This document shows, piece after piece, positions 37,588-47,786 of a DNA stretch of 64,000 nt. The DNA is taken from NCBI GenBank assembly GCA_019636245.1, contig JAHBXX010000017.1, positions 27,231-91,230 of the forward strand, in the 5' to 3' direction. Position 1 is the stretch's first letter; each line of letters begins with the position of its first letter. The DNA comes from Planctomycetota bacterium (GTDB lineage Bacteria; Planctomycetota; UBA1135; UBA2386). The notes beneath the pieces are model-generated. The model worked only from the letters and a program-made list of their open reading frames with translations. It ran no database searches and was not told where the DNA came from. A program made the position numbers and the translations under genes.

Positions 37588-38781
37588 TCAGCGGATCAGG
37601 CCACCCGCAACCGGGCTCAGTTGCAGCGGGAACGCAAACCCCGTAACGCCCTGGAACCACAGCGTCTGGTCGACGAAGTCGGGAACCGAGGGCAGCTGCC
37701 AGGTCGCCGTGGCCCGTCCGAGGGAGTCCGCAAACACGGCCCCGAGATCGAACACGCCCACCCCGAGCCACTGCGTCTGGGCATGCAAACCGGGGATCGT
37801 CAGCGTGGTCAGCTCCGGGCTGGCGAACACGGCCGCATAGCTGTTCGGGATGGTCTTGAAGACCAGCGTGAACGCGGCGCCCGTCTGCAGCGGCTGCGGG
37901 CGCTCGATGCCGAGCAGTCCGCCGGCCGGTGGTGGCGGGCAGCTCGCCATGACGGGCGACAACGAGCAGCGGTCAGCGAGCACGGGCCCCGTTCCGCCGA
38001 TCGCGCAAGCCAACCTGCCGGCCACCGTGCAGTCGCTGAGCCAGACCTGGCCGCCGTTCGCCCGCAATCCCGGCACCTGACCGACTCCGTAGACGCCGGA
38101 CTGGATCGAGCAGGACGCCACGTGCAGGGTCGTGTTCGTGGCGTCGATGCCAGGGGCGGTCGAGTAGTAGAAGCCCATGCCGATCGGGCTGCCGAAGAAG
38201 TGGCTGTCGATGGCGGTGACGCGCGCCGTCGTGGCTCTCACGGCCGGCGAGAAACCGAACTGGTGGTTGCAGCTGACCGTGCAGCCTTGCAGGTGCACGT
38301 CCGCATTGGTGATGTTCAACGACGCCCCAGACACAGACCCCATGCTCAGCAGGGTGCAACGATCGAGGGTCACTCGGCCCCCGGTGATCTCGAAGTTGCC
38401 CCCCCCAGGGAAGCTGAAAGCGAGCTCGGCGAAATGCACGACTTGGCCCGGTGGAGGCGCCACGTGGACGGACGCTGGCACCGTCGCATCCTGAACGTGA
38501 ACGCTGCCCGGCGTCAGGCCCCGGATGGTGCAGCCGATGCTCACCGTGAACGGCGCGTAGGTTCCGGGCAGCACGTGGACGACGTCACCGGGCGACGCGA
38601 TCGCGAGGGCGCTGCCGATCTCCGGCAGCCCCCCGGGGCCGACGAGATGAATCGCCTGCGCCGGGATCCCGACGGCGACGACGGGAAGCAGACAGAGTCG
38701 CACGAGACGTAGCATGGGCATCGCCGCCATCGCCGGGACCATCAGCAGGAGGAGAGACAACACCGCGAAGAAACTGGGCAT
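37588..38781 (-). CDS. secreted right-handed beta-helix protein
   Basis: 397-aa exported protein with signal peptide MPSFFAVLSLLLLMVPAMAA. Residues about 60-290 form a pectate-lyase-like parallel beta-helix with repeating short strands (GGRVTLDRCTLLSM, NADVHLQGCTVSCN, TTLHVASCSIQSGVYG, GGQVWLSDCTVAG). The opening IHLVGPGGLPEIGSALAIAS then PGDVVHVLPGTY is typical of these folds. The last 100 residues (ERPQPLQTGAAFTLVF ... QTLWFQGVTG) look like a short form of the tail module, weaker than in the others. No catalytic Asp/Lys set is evident. ATG 38781 has AGGAG 8 nt upstream; ATG 38715 is an alternative. Function unknown. Confidence 0.78.
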   Translation of the reverse strand: MPSFFAVLSLLLLMVPAMAAMPMLRLVRLCLLPVVAVGIPAQAIHLVGPGGLPEIGSALAIASPGDVVHVLPGTYAPFTVSIGCTIRGLTPGSVHVQDATVPASVHVAPPPGQVVHFAELAFSFPGGGNFEITGGRVTLDRCTLLSMGSVSGASLNITNADVHLQGCTVSCNHQFGFSPAVRATTARVTAIDSHFFGSPIGMGFYYSTAPGIDATNTTLHVASCSIQSGVYGVGQVPGLRANGGQVWLSDCTVAGRLACAIGGTGPVLADRCSLSPVMASCPPPPAGGLLGIERPQPLQTGAAFTLVFKTIPNSYAAVFASPELTTLTIPGLHAQTQWLGVGVFDLGAVFADSLGRATATWQLPSVPDFVDQTLWFQGVTGFAFPLQLSPVAGGLIR

Positions 38782-39066
38782 CTGGACACTCCTGCTTCCG
38801 TCGTGGAAGCAACCAGCAACAACAATCGCTAGCAATTGCCGTTCCCGCCGCGGCAGGGATGCATGCTATCACCGGAAGGCCACCACGACAAGGGAAGCGT
38901 GCGATCGCAGGATCGACGACGTCCGCTTGCGCGCAGCGGATCGGCAAATCCTCCCGGGGCCATGCGTGGCACGGCAGCGGCTGGTCCGGCGCAGGCGCGG
39001 CGAACCGGGGCCGGCGCACGGGACCCTGGCCGATGCGGCGTGGACCGGCGGCATCTTCCGGGCGAC
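38782..39066. other. intergenic region with minus-strand promoter candidates
   Basis: No protein-like open frame. On the minus strand, TAGCAT (38863-38868) and a closer TGCTAGCGA element near 38830 are promoter candidates for the beta-helix gene. The plus-strand side runs into the tail-module remnant at 39067. Confidence 0.35.
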
Positions 39067-39333
39067 GGTCTTCGGTATGACGCTGACTCACAGGCGATGC
39101 AGGCCTTCGGGCTGCTGCCGCCGGTGCAGCCACTGCCCGGCGGCGCCCCCGGTTGCTCGCTGTTCCTCCAGCCCGACTTCAGCACCCTGCTCGTGCCCAT
39201 CGCCGGCCAGGCCACGGTAGCGTGGCCGGTATCGAACGAGGCGAATGCCATAAGCCCGGCCTTCCGCGCGCAGGCCTTCGGCGTCGAGTTGGACAGCCTA
39301 GACATCGTGCGGCTCACCAGCAGCAACGCGCTG
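39067..39333 (+). pseudogene. remnant of a secreted-protein tail module
   Basis: About 89 codons in one frame read like the C-terminal half of the tail module found on nearby exported proteins: GGAPGCSLFLQPDFSTLLVP, a strand-turn pair, FRAQAFGVELDSLDIVRL and the closing TSSNAL. There is no start codon, signal peptide or preceding domain in frame, and no stop directly after SSNAL where intact copies end. I read it as the 3' stub of a deleted gene, with the end frameshifted or mutated. Boundaries are approximate. Confidence 0.6.
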
Positions 39334-39425
39334 GCGCCACCATCGGGGTTCTGTCGCGCCCCCACCGCGGGGCGCACTTGCGGCCTCGACGGGCGAGCGT
39401 CGGCGGTGGTCCGCGAGCCGGGCGA

Positions 39426-41528
39426 TCACTTCGGCGCGGCGATCTGTCGCAGGCGGTCGAGGTTCGGCAGCAGCGGCAGCGCCCAGAGGTCGCGCTGCAG
39501 CCGCACGATGAACCGCAGCCCCCAGTCGTCGAGCGCGAACTGCCACGCGAGGCGGCCCTGGCTGGCCACGCCGGACTCGGGCCGCAGGTCGTACGATTCG
39601 ATCCGGCCGAGCGCTTCGATCGCCTGTCGCGCCGAGCGCGCCGCGCCGTCGGGGTCGTCGCGGCGGGCGTCGCCTTCGGCCGCCGCGGCGTGCAGCACGG
39701 CCAGCAGGTGCGGTTGCCCGATGCGCGCGAGCATCGCGCGCAGCGGACCCAGATCGCGTTCGTCGAGGTCGTCGGCCAGCAGCAGCGTCGCCATCAGCGA
39801 CGGGCCCAGATGCGGATCCTCGCCGTCGCGCAGCGGCGCGCGCGCGACCAGCGACTGCACGTCGACGGGCTCGCCGAGTTCCAGGTCGACAACGACCAAC
39901 GCCGACGCTGCGCGCCACCAGCCCCGTTCGGCGACCTGGCGCTGCGCCGCCGCGAAGTGATCTCGCGCCTGCCGCATGCGCTCGCGATCGCCGTGGTTCC
40001 TCGCCGCCGCGTGCCAGGCGACGATGCCACGCAGGTAGGCCGCGTCCCGGCCGTCCTGCTGCACGCGTTCGAGATCCCGCAGCGCCGCATCGAGTCCCGC
40101 CTCGGTGCCGCCGCGGCCGGTGAGCCAATCGCACACGCACAGCTCGGCACGCAGCCGCACCAGGTCGTGGTTGCCGGCCAGGGCAGGCGGCAGCGGCGCG
40201 GCCAGCACCCGATTCGCCTCGGCCCGGTCGTTCGCGACCGCGGCAGCGGTCCAGAGGAGCCAGCGCGCCTGGACCGATTCGGGCATCGCCGCCGCGAGTT
40301 CGCGTGCCGACGGCAAGGCCTGCCGGAACGCCGCCATCGCCTCTTCGGACGGCACCAGGAGATCGTGCTCGCGCAACCAGCGGAACACCTGGGCCGATTC
40401 GGAGTCGTCGGCCGCCGCGGCGGCGTCGACGAACGCCGCCAGTTCGGCGAATTCCTGCTGCACCGCTTCGAGCGCCGACCCGGACTCCTCGCGGCGCGCC
40501 AGCAGCGGCATCAGGCGGCACAGCACCGTCGCGATCGCCGTCGTCGCGTCCACGCCGGGCCGGCCGGCCGCCCGCTGCAGCAGCGCGGCACCCGCCGCCG
40601 GGCGACCGCGCACCGCTTCGTGCGCCGCGAGCATGGCGAACGGCAGCGCGTGCGCCACATCGGCGTCGACCAGTTCGCGCGCGACCGCCTCGACGCGGTC
40701 GCTGGCGCAGGTCTCGAGCAGCCGCAGCCGCGCAATCCGGCCCGCGTCGCCGTCGGCACGCGCCGCTTCGACCAGCGGTCGCGCCTGCGCGATTCGCTGT
40801 CGGACCAGCAGCAATCGCGCCGCCGCGGACCGACGCAGCGCCAGGATGCCCGGCGGCGGCGCGGCGGCCGCGCGATCGCACAGCGCCGCCGCGGTGTCGA
40901 GATCGAGTTCACGCAGCGCCGAGGTGGCGCAGGTCGACAGCGTCGAGGCGTCGGCATCGGCGCCGAGGCGCCGCAGCGCCTCGCTGCGCACTGCGGCGCG
41001 CTCGGCGACCGGCAGCCATGGCGCGAGGCCGACGAGCACCGTGCCGAGCAGCGTCGAGTCGGCGTGCTGGCGCAGGAAACGCGCGGCCAGACCGCGGCGC
41101 CGCGCGGCGGCCGCCGCCGCTGCCGTGTGCCACCACGGCACCGTGCCGCGCGCCTGCGCGAGCGCGCTCTCGACCGCCCGTTCGTCGTCCGTGCGCACGA
41201 AGTACGAGCAGGCCAGGATCTCGCGCCACAGCCCGGCGGCCGTCGGGCCGCTGCCCGCATCGAGCACCGCGACCGCCGCCGCGGCGGCCGCGCCGTCGAC
41301 CTCGCCCGCCGACAGCGCCAGGTCCGTGTCGGCCTCGGTCAGCAGGGTCGCGAGCCGGCGCAGGCGATCGACGCGCTCGGCCGGCAGCGCCGCCAGCACC
41401 GACGGCAGCTCCCCCGGATCCAACTTCGCCGCCAGCGCCTCGAGGTCGAGCGGCGCCGCTCGCGGCTCCGGCGCCTGCGCGAGGCCGACACCGGCGGCGA
41501 ACAGCAACGCGACGAGCCTCCTGTGCAT
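39426..41528 (-). CDS. exported helical-repeat (TPR-like) protein
   Basis: 700-aa exported protein with a signal peptide (MHRRLVALLFAAGVGLAQ). The rest is almost entirely helical, Ala/Arg/Leu-rich, with TPR/Sel1-like helix pairs (LRELDLDTAAALCDRAAAA, AAYLRGIVAWHAAARNHGDR) and conserved-looking Trp pairs (VPWWHTAAAA, ERGWWRAASA). No enzymatic motif is seen. It may be a periplasmic scaffold. The start has TAGCAT ending 7 nt upstream and no SD. An upstream in-frame start at 41789 would run into the divergent aminotransferase gene and was rejected. Function unknown. Confidence 0.7.
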   Translation of the reverse strand: MHRRLVALLFAAGVGLAQAPEPRAAPLDLEALAAKLDPGELPSVLAALPAERVDRLRRLATLLTEADTDLALSAGEVDGAAAAAAVAVLDAGSGPTAAGLWREILACSYFVRTDDERAVESALAQARGTVPWWHTAAAAAAARRRGLAARFLRQHADSTLLGTVLVGLAPWLPVAERAAVRSEALRRLGADADASTLSTCATSALRELDLDTAAALCDRAAAAPPPGILALRRSAAARLLLVRQRIAQARPLVEAARADGDAGRIARLRLLETCASDRVEAVARELVDADVAHALPFAMLAAHEAVRGRPAAGAALLQRAAGRPGVDATTAIATVLCRLMPLLARREESGSALEAVQQEFAELAAFVDAAAAADDSESAQVFRWLREHDLLVPSEEAMAAFRQALPSARELAAAMPESVQARWLLWTAAAVANDRAEANRVLAAPLPPALAGNHDLVRLRAELCVCDWLTGRGGTEAGLDAALRDLERVQQDGRDAAYLRGIVAWHAAARNHGDRERMRQARDHFAAAQRQVAERGWWRAASALVVVDLELGEPVDVQSLVARAPLRDGEDPHLGPSLMATLLLADDLDERDLGPLRAMLARIGQPHLLAVLHAAAAEGDARRDDPDGAARSARQAIEALGRIESYDLRPESGVASQGRLAWQFALDDWGLRFIVRLQRDLWALPLLPNLDRLRQIAAPK

Positions 41529-41535
41529 CGCGGCG

Positions 41536-41541
41536 ATGCTA
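41536..41541 (-). promoter_or_regulatory. TAGCAT -10-like element before TPR-like gene
   Basis: TAGCAT ends 7 nt before the ATG at 41528. No SD. Confidence 0.45.
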
Positions 41542-41745
41542 CCTCCCCACGGCCCGGATCCGGCGGCGACGCGGCGCCCACGGTGCGGCGGCCCTGCGCC
41601 GCGCGCAGCACGCGATCCACCCGCCGCGTGCCGGGCGAAGCGGTCCGGTTGACCCGGGCCCGCGCGCCGGCCATCGTCGTCGCCGACCCGCCGGCCGTGC
41701 GCCCGCCCTGCCCGCCGTCCTCCGACCTTCCGCCTTCCGATCTCC

Positions 41746-43005
41746 ATGCGCGCATCCTTCCTGTCCGACGACTGTCCGCCGATGGGCATCTACGAGACGC
41801 TCTACGCCTTCCGCGACAGCTTCGGGGCGTTCATGGGCTCGCCGGGCACGCATCCGTGGTCGCAGGGTTTCCCGCTGACGACGCCGCTGCCCGGCGGGCC
41901 GGAGCTGCCGGCGAGCGTCGACGTGACGTGGGAGGATCGCTTCTACCCGAAGGCGTGGGGGCACCCGCGGCTGCGCGAGGCGATCGCCGCGCACTACAAC
42001 GGCTTCTACGGCTCGCGCATCGCACCCGAGAACGTCATGGTGTTCGCGGGCGGCCGCCCCGGCATCCACACGGTGCTCGCGTTGCTGAAGAAGCACGTCG
42101 AGGTACGCATCGGCAACGTCGAGTGGCCGGCCTACCTCGACATCCTGACGCAGACCGGCACGGCCTGGCGCGTCGTGCCGTTCACCAAGGAGAACGGCTT
42201 CCATCCGCCCAACGCCGCCTATTTCGACCGCACCGGCCTGAACGCGAAGACGCACCTGCTGCCGGTGATCTCCAACCCGGGCAACCCGACCGGCCACACG
42301 CGCGCCGGCGCCGAACTCGAGGAGCTGATCGCGCTGGCCGAACAGCCGCAGAACGGCATCCTGCTCGACGAGGCCTACGAGATGTTCCACGAGTCCCGGG
42401 GCGTGAGCGGCATCCGCTACGTCAGGAACCTCGACGACAGCAACGTGTTCCTCGCCGGCGCCTGCACCAAGGGACTGCAGTGCCCCGGCATCCGCATCGG
42501 CTGGATCGTCGCCAGCCGGAAGAACATCGAGACCCTCTCCAACTTCTCGAGCTTCGGCATGGGCGGCGTCAGCCACCCCTCGCAGCTCTACGCCGTCGAA
42601 CTGCTCGCAGCGAAGCGGGTCGCGCAGGCGCGCGAGGCCGTCGCGCGCCACTACGGCATGCAACGCGAGCGCTACGGCCGGGCGTTCGCGGCGATGGGGT
42701 TGAAGGTCCACACGGGCGACGGCGGCTTCTACCACTGGCTCGAGCTGCCCGCGGGGCTCGAGGCCGACGAGTTGAACCGGCGGCTGTTCCGGCATGGTGC
42801 GGCGATCCTGAAGGGCTTCGACTGCGACATGGCGCGGCCGCATGCGAAGGACCCGTCGTACCGGTCGCCGTACGCTTCGTTCTTCCGGTTCTCGTTCGGA
42901 CCGCTGCTGCCGGAGACGTTCGCGTCCGACGTCGCGCTGCTGCAGCGGGTGCTCGACGAGTACCGGGCCGACGCGGCGAAGGCGGCGGCAGGCGCGAACG
43001 GCTGA
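41746..43005 (+). CDS. PLP-dependent aminotransferase, class I/II fold
   Basis: 419-aa fold-type I enzyme. Visible marks are [31 protein letters not shown] (cofactor-ring Asp), [19 protein letters not shown] with the Schiff-base Lys, and FFRFSFGP with the carboxylate-binding Arg. The N-terminus ([20 protein letters not shown]) is unusual for AspC-like enzymes, so the substrate is uncertain. ATG 41782 is an alternative start. No clear promoter or SD is seen. 121 nt separate it from the downstream YgiQ gene on the same strand. Confidence 0.85.
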   Translation: MRASFLSDDCPPMGIYETLYAFRDSFGAFMGSPGTHPWSQGFPLTTPLPGGPELPASVDVTWEDRFYPKAWGHPRLREAIAAHYNGFYGSRIAPENVMVFAGGRPGIHTVLALLKKHVEVRIGNVEWPAYLDILTQTGTAWRVVPFTKENGFHPPNAAYFDRTGLNAKTHLLPVISNPGNPTGHTRAGAELEELIALAEQPQNGILLDEAYEMFHESRGVSGIRYVRNLDDSNVFLAGACTKGLQCPGIRIGWIVASRKNIETLSNFSSFGMGGVSHPSQLYAVELLAAKRVAQAREAVARHYGMQRERYGRAFAAMGLKVHTGDGGFYHWLELPAGLEADELNRRLFRHGAAILKGFDCDMARPHAKDPSYRSPYASFFRFSFGPLLPETFASDVALLQRVLDEYRADAAKAAAGANG

Positions 43006-43109
43006 CCAACGGCGCCGCGCCCGCCCGGGCGGCCGCACGGTCGGCGCTGCGCAGGGAGGTTCGCACGGTCACGACGCTCGGGGCGTCCCCCTCCTCGCCC
43101 ACGATCCGC

Positions 43110-43115
43110 TACCAT
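43110..43115 (+). promoter_or_regulatory. TACCAT -10-like element before ygiQ
   Basis: TACCAT ends 11 nt before the ATG at 43127. No SD. Confidence 0.4.
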
Positions 43116-43126
43116 CCCCGCCCCCG

Positions 43127-45115
43127 ATGCCCAGCCCCGCGCCGAGCCCCTGCAGCACCCCCCCGGCGAGCGCCTTCCTCCCCACCACCATGGCGGAGTG
43201 CAAGGCCCGCGGCTGGCACGAAGTCGACGTCGTGTTCGTGTCGGGCGACGCCTACATCGACCATCCGTCGTTCGCCATGGCGCTGCTCGGCCGCGTGCTC
43301 GAGGCAGAGGGCTTCCGCGTCGCCATCCTGCCGCAGCCGCGCTGGCAGGACGCCGCCGACTTCCGCCAGTTCGGCCGGCCGCGCCTCTGCTTCGCCGTCA
43401 GCGCCGGCAACATGGACTCGATGATCAACCACTACACGGCGAACAAGAAGCGTCGCAACGACGACGCCTACTCGCCGGGTGGCCGCATCGACCTGCGCCC
43501 CGACCGGGCGACCAACGTCTACGCGCAGCGCTGCCGCGAGGCGTTCGCCGGCGTGCCCGTGGTCGCCGGCGGCGTCGAGGCGTCGCTGCGCCGGATCGCC
43601 CACTTCGACTACTGGTCGGAGACGGTGCGGCCGTCGATCCTGGTGACGTCGAAGGCCGACCTGCTGGGCTTCGGCATGGGCGAACGCGTGCTGGTCGAGA
43701 TCTGCCGCCGCCTCGCCGCCGGTCGGCCGATCGCCGACTGCCGCGACCTGCGCGGCGTGGCCTACCTGCTCGGCGCCAGGGAGACGCTGCCAGAGCACCA
43801 GTGGCACGACGCCGCGTGCGACAACCGCACCGTCGAACTGCCGTCCTTCGAGCAGGTGCGCGCCGACAGGATCGCGTTCGCGACCGCGACGCGGCTCTTG
43901 CACCACGAGACCAATCCGCTGAACGGCCGCCGCCTCGTGCAGCGCCACGGCGACCGGCTGCTGGTCGTCAACCCGCCGGCGCTGGCGCTCGACGAGCAGG
44001 GCATGGACCGCATCTACGACCTGCCCTACACGCGCAGGCCGCACCCGCGCTACGCCGAGCCGATCCCGGCGCACGCGATGATCCAGGACTCGGTGACGAC
44101 GATGCGCGGCTGCTTCGGCGGCTGCACGTTCTGCTCGATCACGATGCACCAGGGGCGAGCGATCCAGAGCCGCAGCCCGGCGTCGATCCTGCGCGAGGTC
44201 CGCGCGATGGCCGCGGATCCGGACTGGAAGGGGCAGATCAGCGACGTCGGCGGGCCGACCGCGAACATGTACCGGATGCGCTGCACGCGCCCCGAGATCG
44301 AGGCGAAGTGCCGGCGCCTGTCGTGCATCCACCCGACCGTCTGCAAGCTGCTCGGCGTCGACCATGGCCCGACCAGGGATCTGCTGCGGCGCGTTCGCGA
44401 GACGCCGGGCGTCAAGTCGGTGCGCGTCGCCAGCGGCATCCGCATGGACCTGGCGCGCCTCGACGACGCCTACCTCGAGGAGATGGCGCGCCACCACGTC
44501 GGCGGCCAGCTCAAGGTCGCGCCCGAGCACGTGAGCCCGAAGGTGCTCGGCCTGATGAAGAAGCCGGAGCACCACACGTTCGAGGAGTTCGCGGACAAGT
44601 TCCGCGCCGCCAGCGAACGCGCCGGCAAGGAGCAGTACCTGGTGCCCTACTTCATCGCCTCGCATCCCGGCTCCGGGGTGCAGGAGATGATCGAGCTGGC
44701 GGTGTTCCTGAAGGCGCGCGGCTACCGGCCCCGGCAGGTGCAGGACTTCATCCCGGCCCCGATGGACATCGCCACCTGCATGTACCACACCGGCCTCGAC
44801 CCGATGACGATGCAGCCGGTCGAGACGGTGCGGAAGCTGAAGGACCGCGAGGTGCAGCGCGCGCTGATGCAGTACTTCAAGCCGGAGAACTGGTTCGTGG
44901 TGCGCAAGGCGCTGCTCGAGGCCGGCCGCAAGGACCTGATCGGCGACGGACCGCAGTGCCTGATCCCGGCCAACCCGCCGAAGGCGGCGCTGCAGGCGCG
45001 GCGCGCCGGCGCCCAGGGCCGGCGCCGCGGGGATCCGACCTACGTGCACGCCGAGGACGCCGGCGTGCGGCCGCGTGGTGGCCTGCCCTGCAGCCCCGCG
45101 GATGACGAGGAGTGA
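43127..45115 (+). CDS. ygiQ: YgiQ-family radical SAM protein (UPF0313)
   Basis: 662-aa cytoplasmic Fe-S protein. The N-terminal domain (residues 20-300) has the YgiQ start [40 protein letters not shown] and [20 protein letters not shown]. The radical SAM core carries [11 protein letters not shown] (CxxxCxxC), followed by [20 protein letters not shown] and [12 protein letters not shown]. The C-terminal [20 protein letters not shown] segment is family-typical, and the tail is basic. YgiQ's substrate is unknown. TACCAT ends 11 nt before the ATG. The length agrees with the family. Confidence 0.95.
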   Translation: MPSPAPSPCSTPPASAFLPTTMAECKARGWHEVDVVFVSGDAYIDHPSFAMALLGRVLEAEGFRVAILPQPRWQDAADFRQFGRPRLCFAVSAGNMDSMINHYTANKKRRNDDAYSPGGRIDLRPDRATNVYAQRCREAFAGVPVVAGGVEASLRRIAHFDYWSETVRPSILVTSKADLLGFGMGERVLVEICRRLAAGRPIADCRDLRGVAYLLGARETLPEHQWHDAACDNRTVELPSFEQVRADRIAFATATRLLHHETNPLNGRRLVQRHGDRLLVVNPPALALDEQGMDRIYDLPYTRRPHPRYAEPIPAHAMIQDSVTTMRGCFGGCTFCSITMHQGRAIQSRSPASILREVRAMAADPDWKGQISDVGGPTANMYRMRCTRPEIEAKCRRLSCIHPTVCKLLGVDHGPTRDLLRRVRETPGVKSVRVASGIRMDLARLDDAYLEEMARHHVGGQLKVAPEHVSPKVLGLMKKPEHHTFEEFADKFRAASERAGKEQYLVPYFIASHPGSGVQEMIELAVFLKARGYRPRQVQDFIPAPMDIATCMYHTGLDPMTMQPVETVRKLKDREVQRALMQYFKPENWFVVRKALLEAGRKDLIGDGPQCLIPANPPKAALQARRAGAQGRRRGDPTYVHAEDAGVRPRGGLPCSPADDEE

Positions 45116-45219
45116 CGCTGCCGACGGCCTCGCGGCGGTTGGCGCCGAGGGCGCACAGTCTCCTGCGTCGCCGCCGTGGCCGCCTCGTGCGCGACAGGGC
45201 CCACGATCGTGTTCGACCG

Positions 45220-47280
45220 CTACCGCGGCTCCGCGAGGCGGATCCTGACCTCGGCAGGCTCGCGTCCCGGCGGCAGCCGGGCGGCACCGAGTTCCCGGTG
45301 CCGCAGATCGAGGATCCGCACTTCCTGCTCCGACTCCGTCAACCACGCCTCGCATGCGGTGCCACCCAACAGCACCGACCCGGCCCCGACGGCCAACTGC
45401 CAGCGGCCAGGCAGCACGCCCCGACCATCGCACTCGAGCTCGATCCGCACGCGGCGGGGCCGCGGCACGGTCACCACGAACCTCGCCGGTCCCGGTGCAA
45501 CGACCTCGACGAATCCAGGGTTCCCCGGTGGCCAGCCCGCGCCCAGGGAGTCGCGAACGGCGAGGTGCTCGATCTCCAGGTCGTAGCGAGCCGCAGGCAG
45601 GTCGTGCCTGGCGAGGCCATCCGGTCCGGCGCGCAGCCAGAAGACGCTGCCGCAGTCCATCGACCGCCAGCCGGGGGCGTCGGTGGCTGCCAGTTCCCCG
45701 CTGGTGGCGCGTGACATGCGGAGCACGACATCACGGACCGGCTGGCCCTGGCCGTCCTGCAGGGCGACTTCGACCGGCACGAGGGGAGGCGGACCGACGG
45801 TGAGGACCACATCGTCGGCGCCGGGTTCGCCGACGAGGAGCGCCTGGGCGCCACCCGCGAAGGTCGCCAGCACGGTCGCACCGCCGCGCGTGACGTCGAC
45901 CTGTAGCGCATGCGTGCCATTGCCTCGACCGACGATGGAGTGCTGCGCCGCCGTGCTGCGACCGCCATGGTCGATGCGAAGGAGGGCAGCAACGGGGCTG
46001 CGCAGGTACAGGCGCCGCGTCGCGGCCGGCACGTCGAGGACCACGGGCAGGGACCAACCCGGTGCGCCAACACGGATCCTCTGCTGGGAGATCAGCGTCC
46101 CACCGGCGAGGCACTCGACGAGCACCGGGCGATCCGCGGGCAGGTCGGTCGGCACGAGCCTCGTCACAGCCGGTTGCTCCAGGATGCGAGCGAGGATGCC
46201 GCTGCCGGAGGGGTCCGGCTCCGGCTCGAGGAAGCGCCAGCGGACCGGGCCATCGGCCGTCCCGGCGACGGCAAGCGAACCGGCGATACGCCTGGGCAAC
46301 GCAACGACGATCTCCGAATCCACCCCGACGTCCCGCGGCACCGGTGGGGTGCAGCGGTAGTCGTAGGCGGCACCGGCGAAGAACCAGTGGCAACCGTCGA
46401 ACATCCAATCGCCATGGACCACGAGGGTGCCGTCGACTCCCGTACTGCCCAGCGGCACCGCGGGCGCGGATCCCGTCGCCGGTCGGGCAGCGAAGGTCAC
46501 TCCGCTCATCGGGACTTGCGTGGCATCGCACGCCCGCAGCGTCCACGCCGTCCGACACGGCTGGAGGTGCACGTCGAGGACCCGACTCGAAAGGCCCTGG
46601 TCCACGGCCACACAGGCTGGCTCGTAGGCGGGATGCGACACCTGGATCCGCAACCCTGGAGCGAGCCAGGTCTGCAGGATCTCGGTCGTACCGTCGTGCC
46701 CGGTGGCGAGGGCTGTGCGCACCGAATCTCCTCCGTCGAACAGGACGGCACCCGCCCCGGGGATCGGCTCGCGGACCGGATCGAGCACTCTGACGACGAA
46801 CTCCACGACCCTCTGCAACCAAACGCACTGCAGATCGTCCGCCACGGCGACCTCGAGGTCGGGCGGCCCGAATCCGGCGATGGATGCGTCGATCCGCCAG
46901 ATGCCTGGCGAGAGGGGGACGCAGCCATCGCCGTCGCTGCGGCGGGGGCGCGGCGAGTTTGGCGCGCCCCCCGCCGGGGAGCACGCGATCTGGAGCTGAG
47001 GGAGACGCTCCCCGGAACCCGCGTCCATCAGGACGATCCCACCCGATGGGGCATCGGCCGAGGTGGCCGCGTCGAACCTCGGCCCGCCTTCGCTCGCAGC
47101 CGCGGTAGCCCGCTCGGGATCGGCTTGGTTGCCGCTGGGCGCAGACACGGTGGCGGCCCCAGGGCCGATGGTGGCGCCGAAGTTGGCGCGATGCAGTCCG
47201 TACCCACCCGCCAAGGCGAGAGCGAAGAGCACCACCATGGTTGCTCGCCGCGGGCGGGAGGCACGCCGCCCCCCACGCAC
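45220..47280 (-). CDS. membrane-anchored beta-rich repeat protein
   Basis: 686-aa protein starting at GTG 47280. It has a basic leader, one membrane helix (MVVLFALALAGGYGLHRANF, residues 15-34) and an extracytoplasmic Pro/Ala/Gly-rich linker, then at least five beta-sandwich units resembling carboxypeptidase-regulatory-like domains (VVEFVVRVLDPVREPIPGAG, VEVALQDGQGQPVRDVVLRM, PRRVRIELECDGRGV). The start follows the upstream stop (47285) by 4 nt with AGGAAG inside that gene's end, so they are coupled. ATG at 47238 is an alternative. It may display adhesion modules on the cell surface; function unknown. Confidence 0.72.
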   Translation of the reverse strand: MRGGRRASRPRRATMVVLFALALAGGYGLHRANFGATIGPGAATVSAPSGNQADPERATAAASEGGPRFDAATSADAPSGGIVLMDAGSGERLPQLQIACSPAGGAPNSPRPRRSDGDGCVPLSPGIWRIDASIAGFGPPDLEVAVADDLQCVWLQRVVEFVVRVLDPVREPIPGAGAVLFDGGDSVRTALATGHDGTTEILQTWLAPGLRIQVSHPAYEPACVAVDQGLSSRVLDVHLQPCRTAWTLRACDATQVPMSGVTFAARPATGSAPAVPLGSTGVDGTLVVHGDWMFDGCHWFFAGAAYDYRCTPPVPRDVGVDSEIVVALPRRIAGSLAVAGTADGPVRWRFLEPEPDPSGSGILARILEQPAVTRLVPTDLPADRPVLVECLAGGTLISQQRIRVGAPGWSLPVVLDVPAATRRLYLRSPVAALLRIDHGGRSTAAQHSIVGRGNGTHALQVDVTRGGATVLATFAGGAQALLVGEPGADDVVLTVGPPPLVPVEVALQDGQGQPVRDVVLRMSRATSGELAATDAPGWRSMDCGSVFWLRAGPDGLARHDLPAARYDLEIEHLAVRDSLGAGWPPGNPGFVEVVAPGPARFVVTVPRPRRVRIELECDGRGVLPGRWQLAVGAGSVLLGGTACEAWLTESEQEVRILDLRHRELGAARLPPGREPAEVRIRLAEPR

Positions 47281-47284
47281 CGGT

Positions 47285-47650
47285 TCAGTTCTTCCTGTAG
47301 GTTCCGGCACCGGATTTCGTGTCTTCGTCCTGCGGGTCCCTGACCTGGATCGATTTCCCTGCGCCGACGACGATCGTAGGATCGGTTCCCCACGTCCACG
47401 GTATGGTCTCGTGCACGGTGACGACTTCGCCCTGGGCATCGAGCGTGACGACGCGGATCTCGAGTTCGTGGTCGTATTGCCGATGCGCGTTCATCTTGAA
47501 CGTGTAGGACTCGTTGCCAGACCCGGAATTGGTGACCACGATCGTGGCGCCGTCATCGGGACAAGCCCAGCTGTTCTGGGCTGCTGCCGCACCCGTCAGA
47601 CCGATGGCAGCAAGCCACGTCCGAAGCGTTCCGCGTGGGCGAGTGTTCAT
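47285..47650 (-). CDS. small secreted protein coupled to downstream repeat protein
   Basis: 121-aa exported protein with a signal peptide (MNTRPRGTLRTWLAAIGLTGAAAAQ). The mature 96 residues are a single beta domain (DDGATIVVTNSGSGNESYTF, HELEIRVVTLDAQGEVVTVH, GTDPTIVVGAGKSIQVRD). It ends in a charged DPQDEDTKSGAGTYRKN tail with no tail module. GAGGAAA lies about 4 nt before the ATG. A tandem 16-bp repeat sits 23 nt upstream. The next gene starts 4 nt after its stop. I do not recognise the family. Confidence 0.68.
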   Translation of the reverse strand: MNTRPRGTLRTWLAAIGLTGAAAAQNSWACPDDGATIVVTNSGSGNESYTFKMNAHRQYDHELEIRVVTLDAQGEVVTVHETIPWTWGTDPTIVVGAGKSIQVRDPQDEDTKSGAGTYRKN

Positions 47651-47672
47651 GGGTTTCCTCGACTCTCTCCGA

Positions 47673-47713
47673 GGGCCCAACACCGCGTGGGCCCAACACC
47701 GCGTGGGCCCAAC
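47673..47713. repeat. 16-bp tandem repeat upstream of the small secreted gene
   Basis: GGGCCCAACACCGCGT occurs twice in tandem (47673-47688, 47689-47704) followed by a partial third copy GGGCCCAAC. Each copy carries the palindrome GGGCCC. The block lies 23 nt before the start codon at 47650, where a leader or operator would be. Confidence 0.85.
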
Positions 47714-47786
47714 GACGTGAGTTGAGCATCGCCGCAGCAGCGCGTCAAGGCAGCGCACCCACGCAGGGAGCCGCCCGACCCCGCCC

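Noticed and set aside
39153..43424. A 1,400-codon plus-strand open frame
   Set aside because: It is antisense to the TPR-like gene and out of frame with the aminotransferase, both of which have clear protein features.
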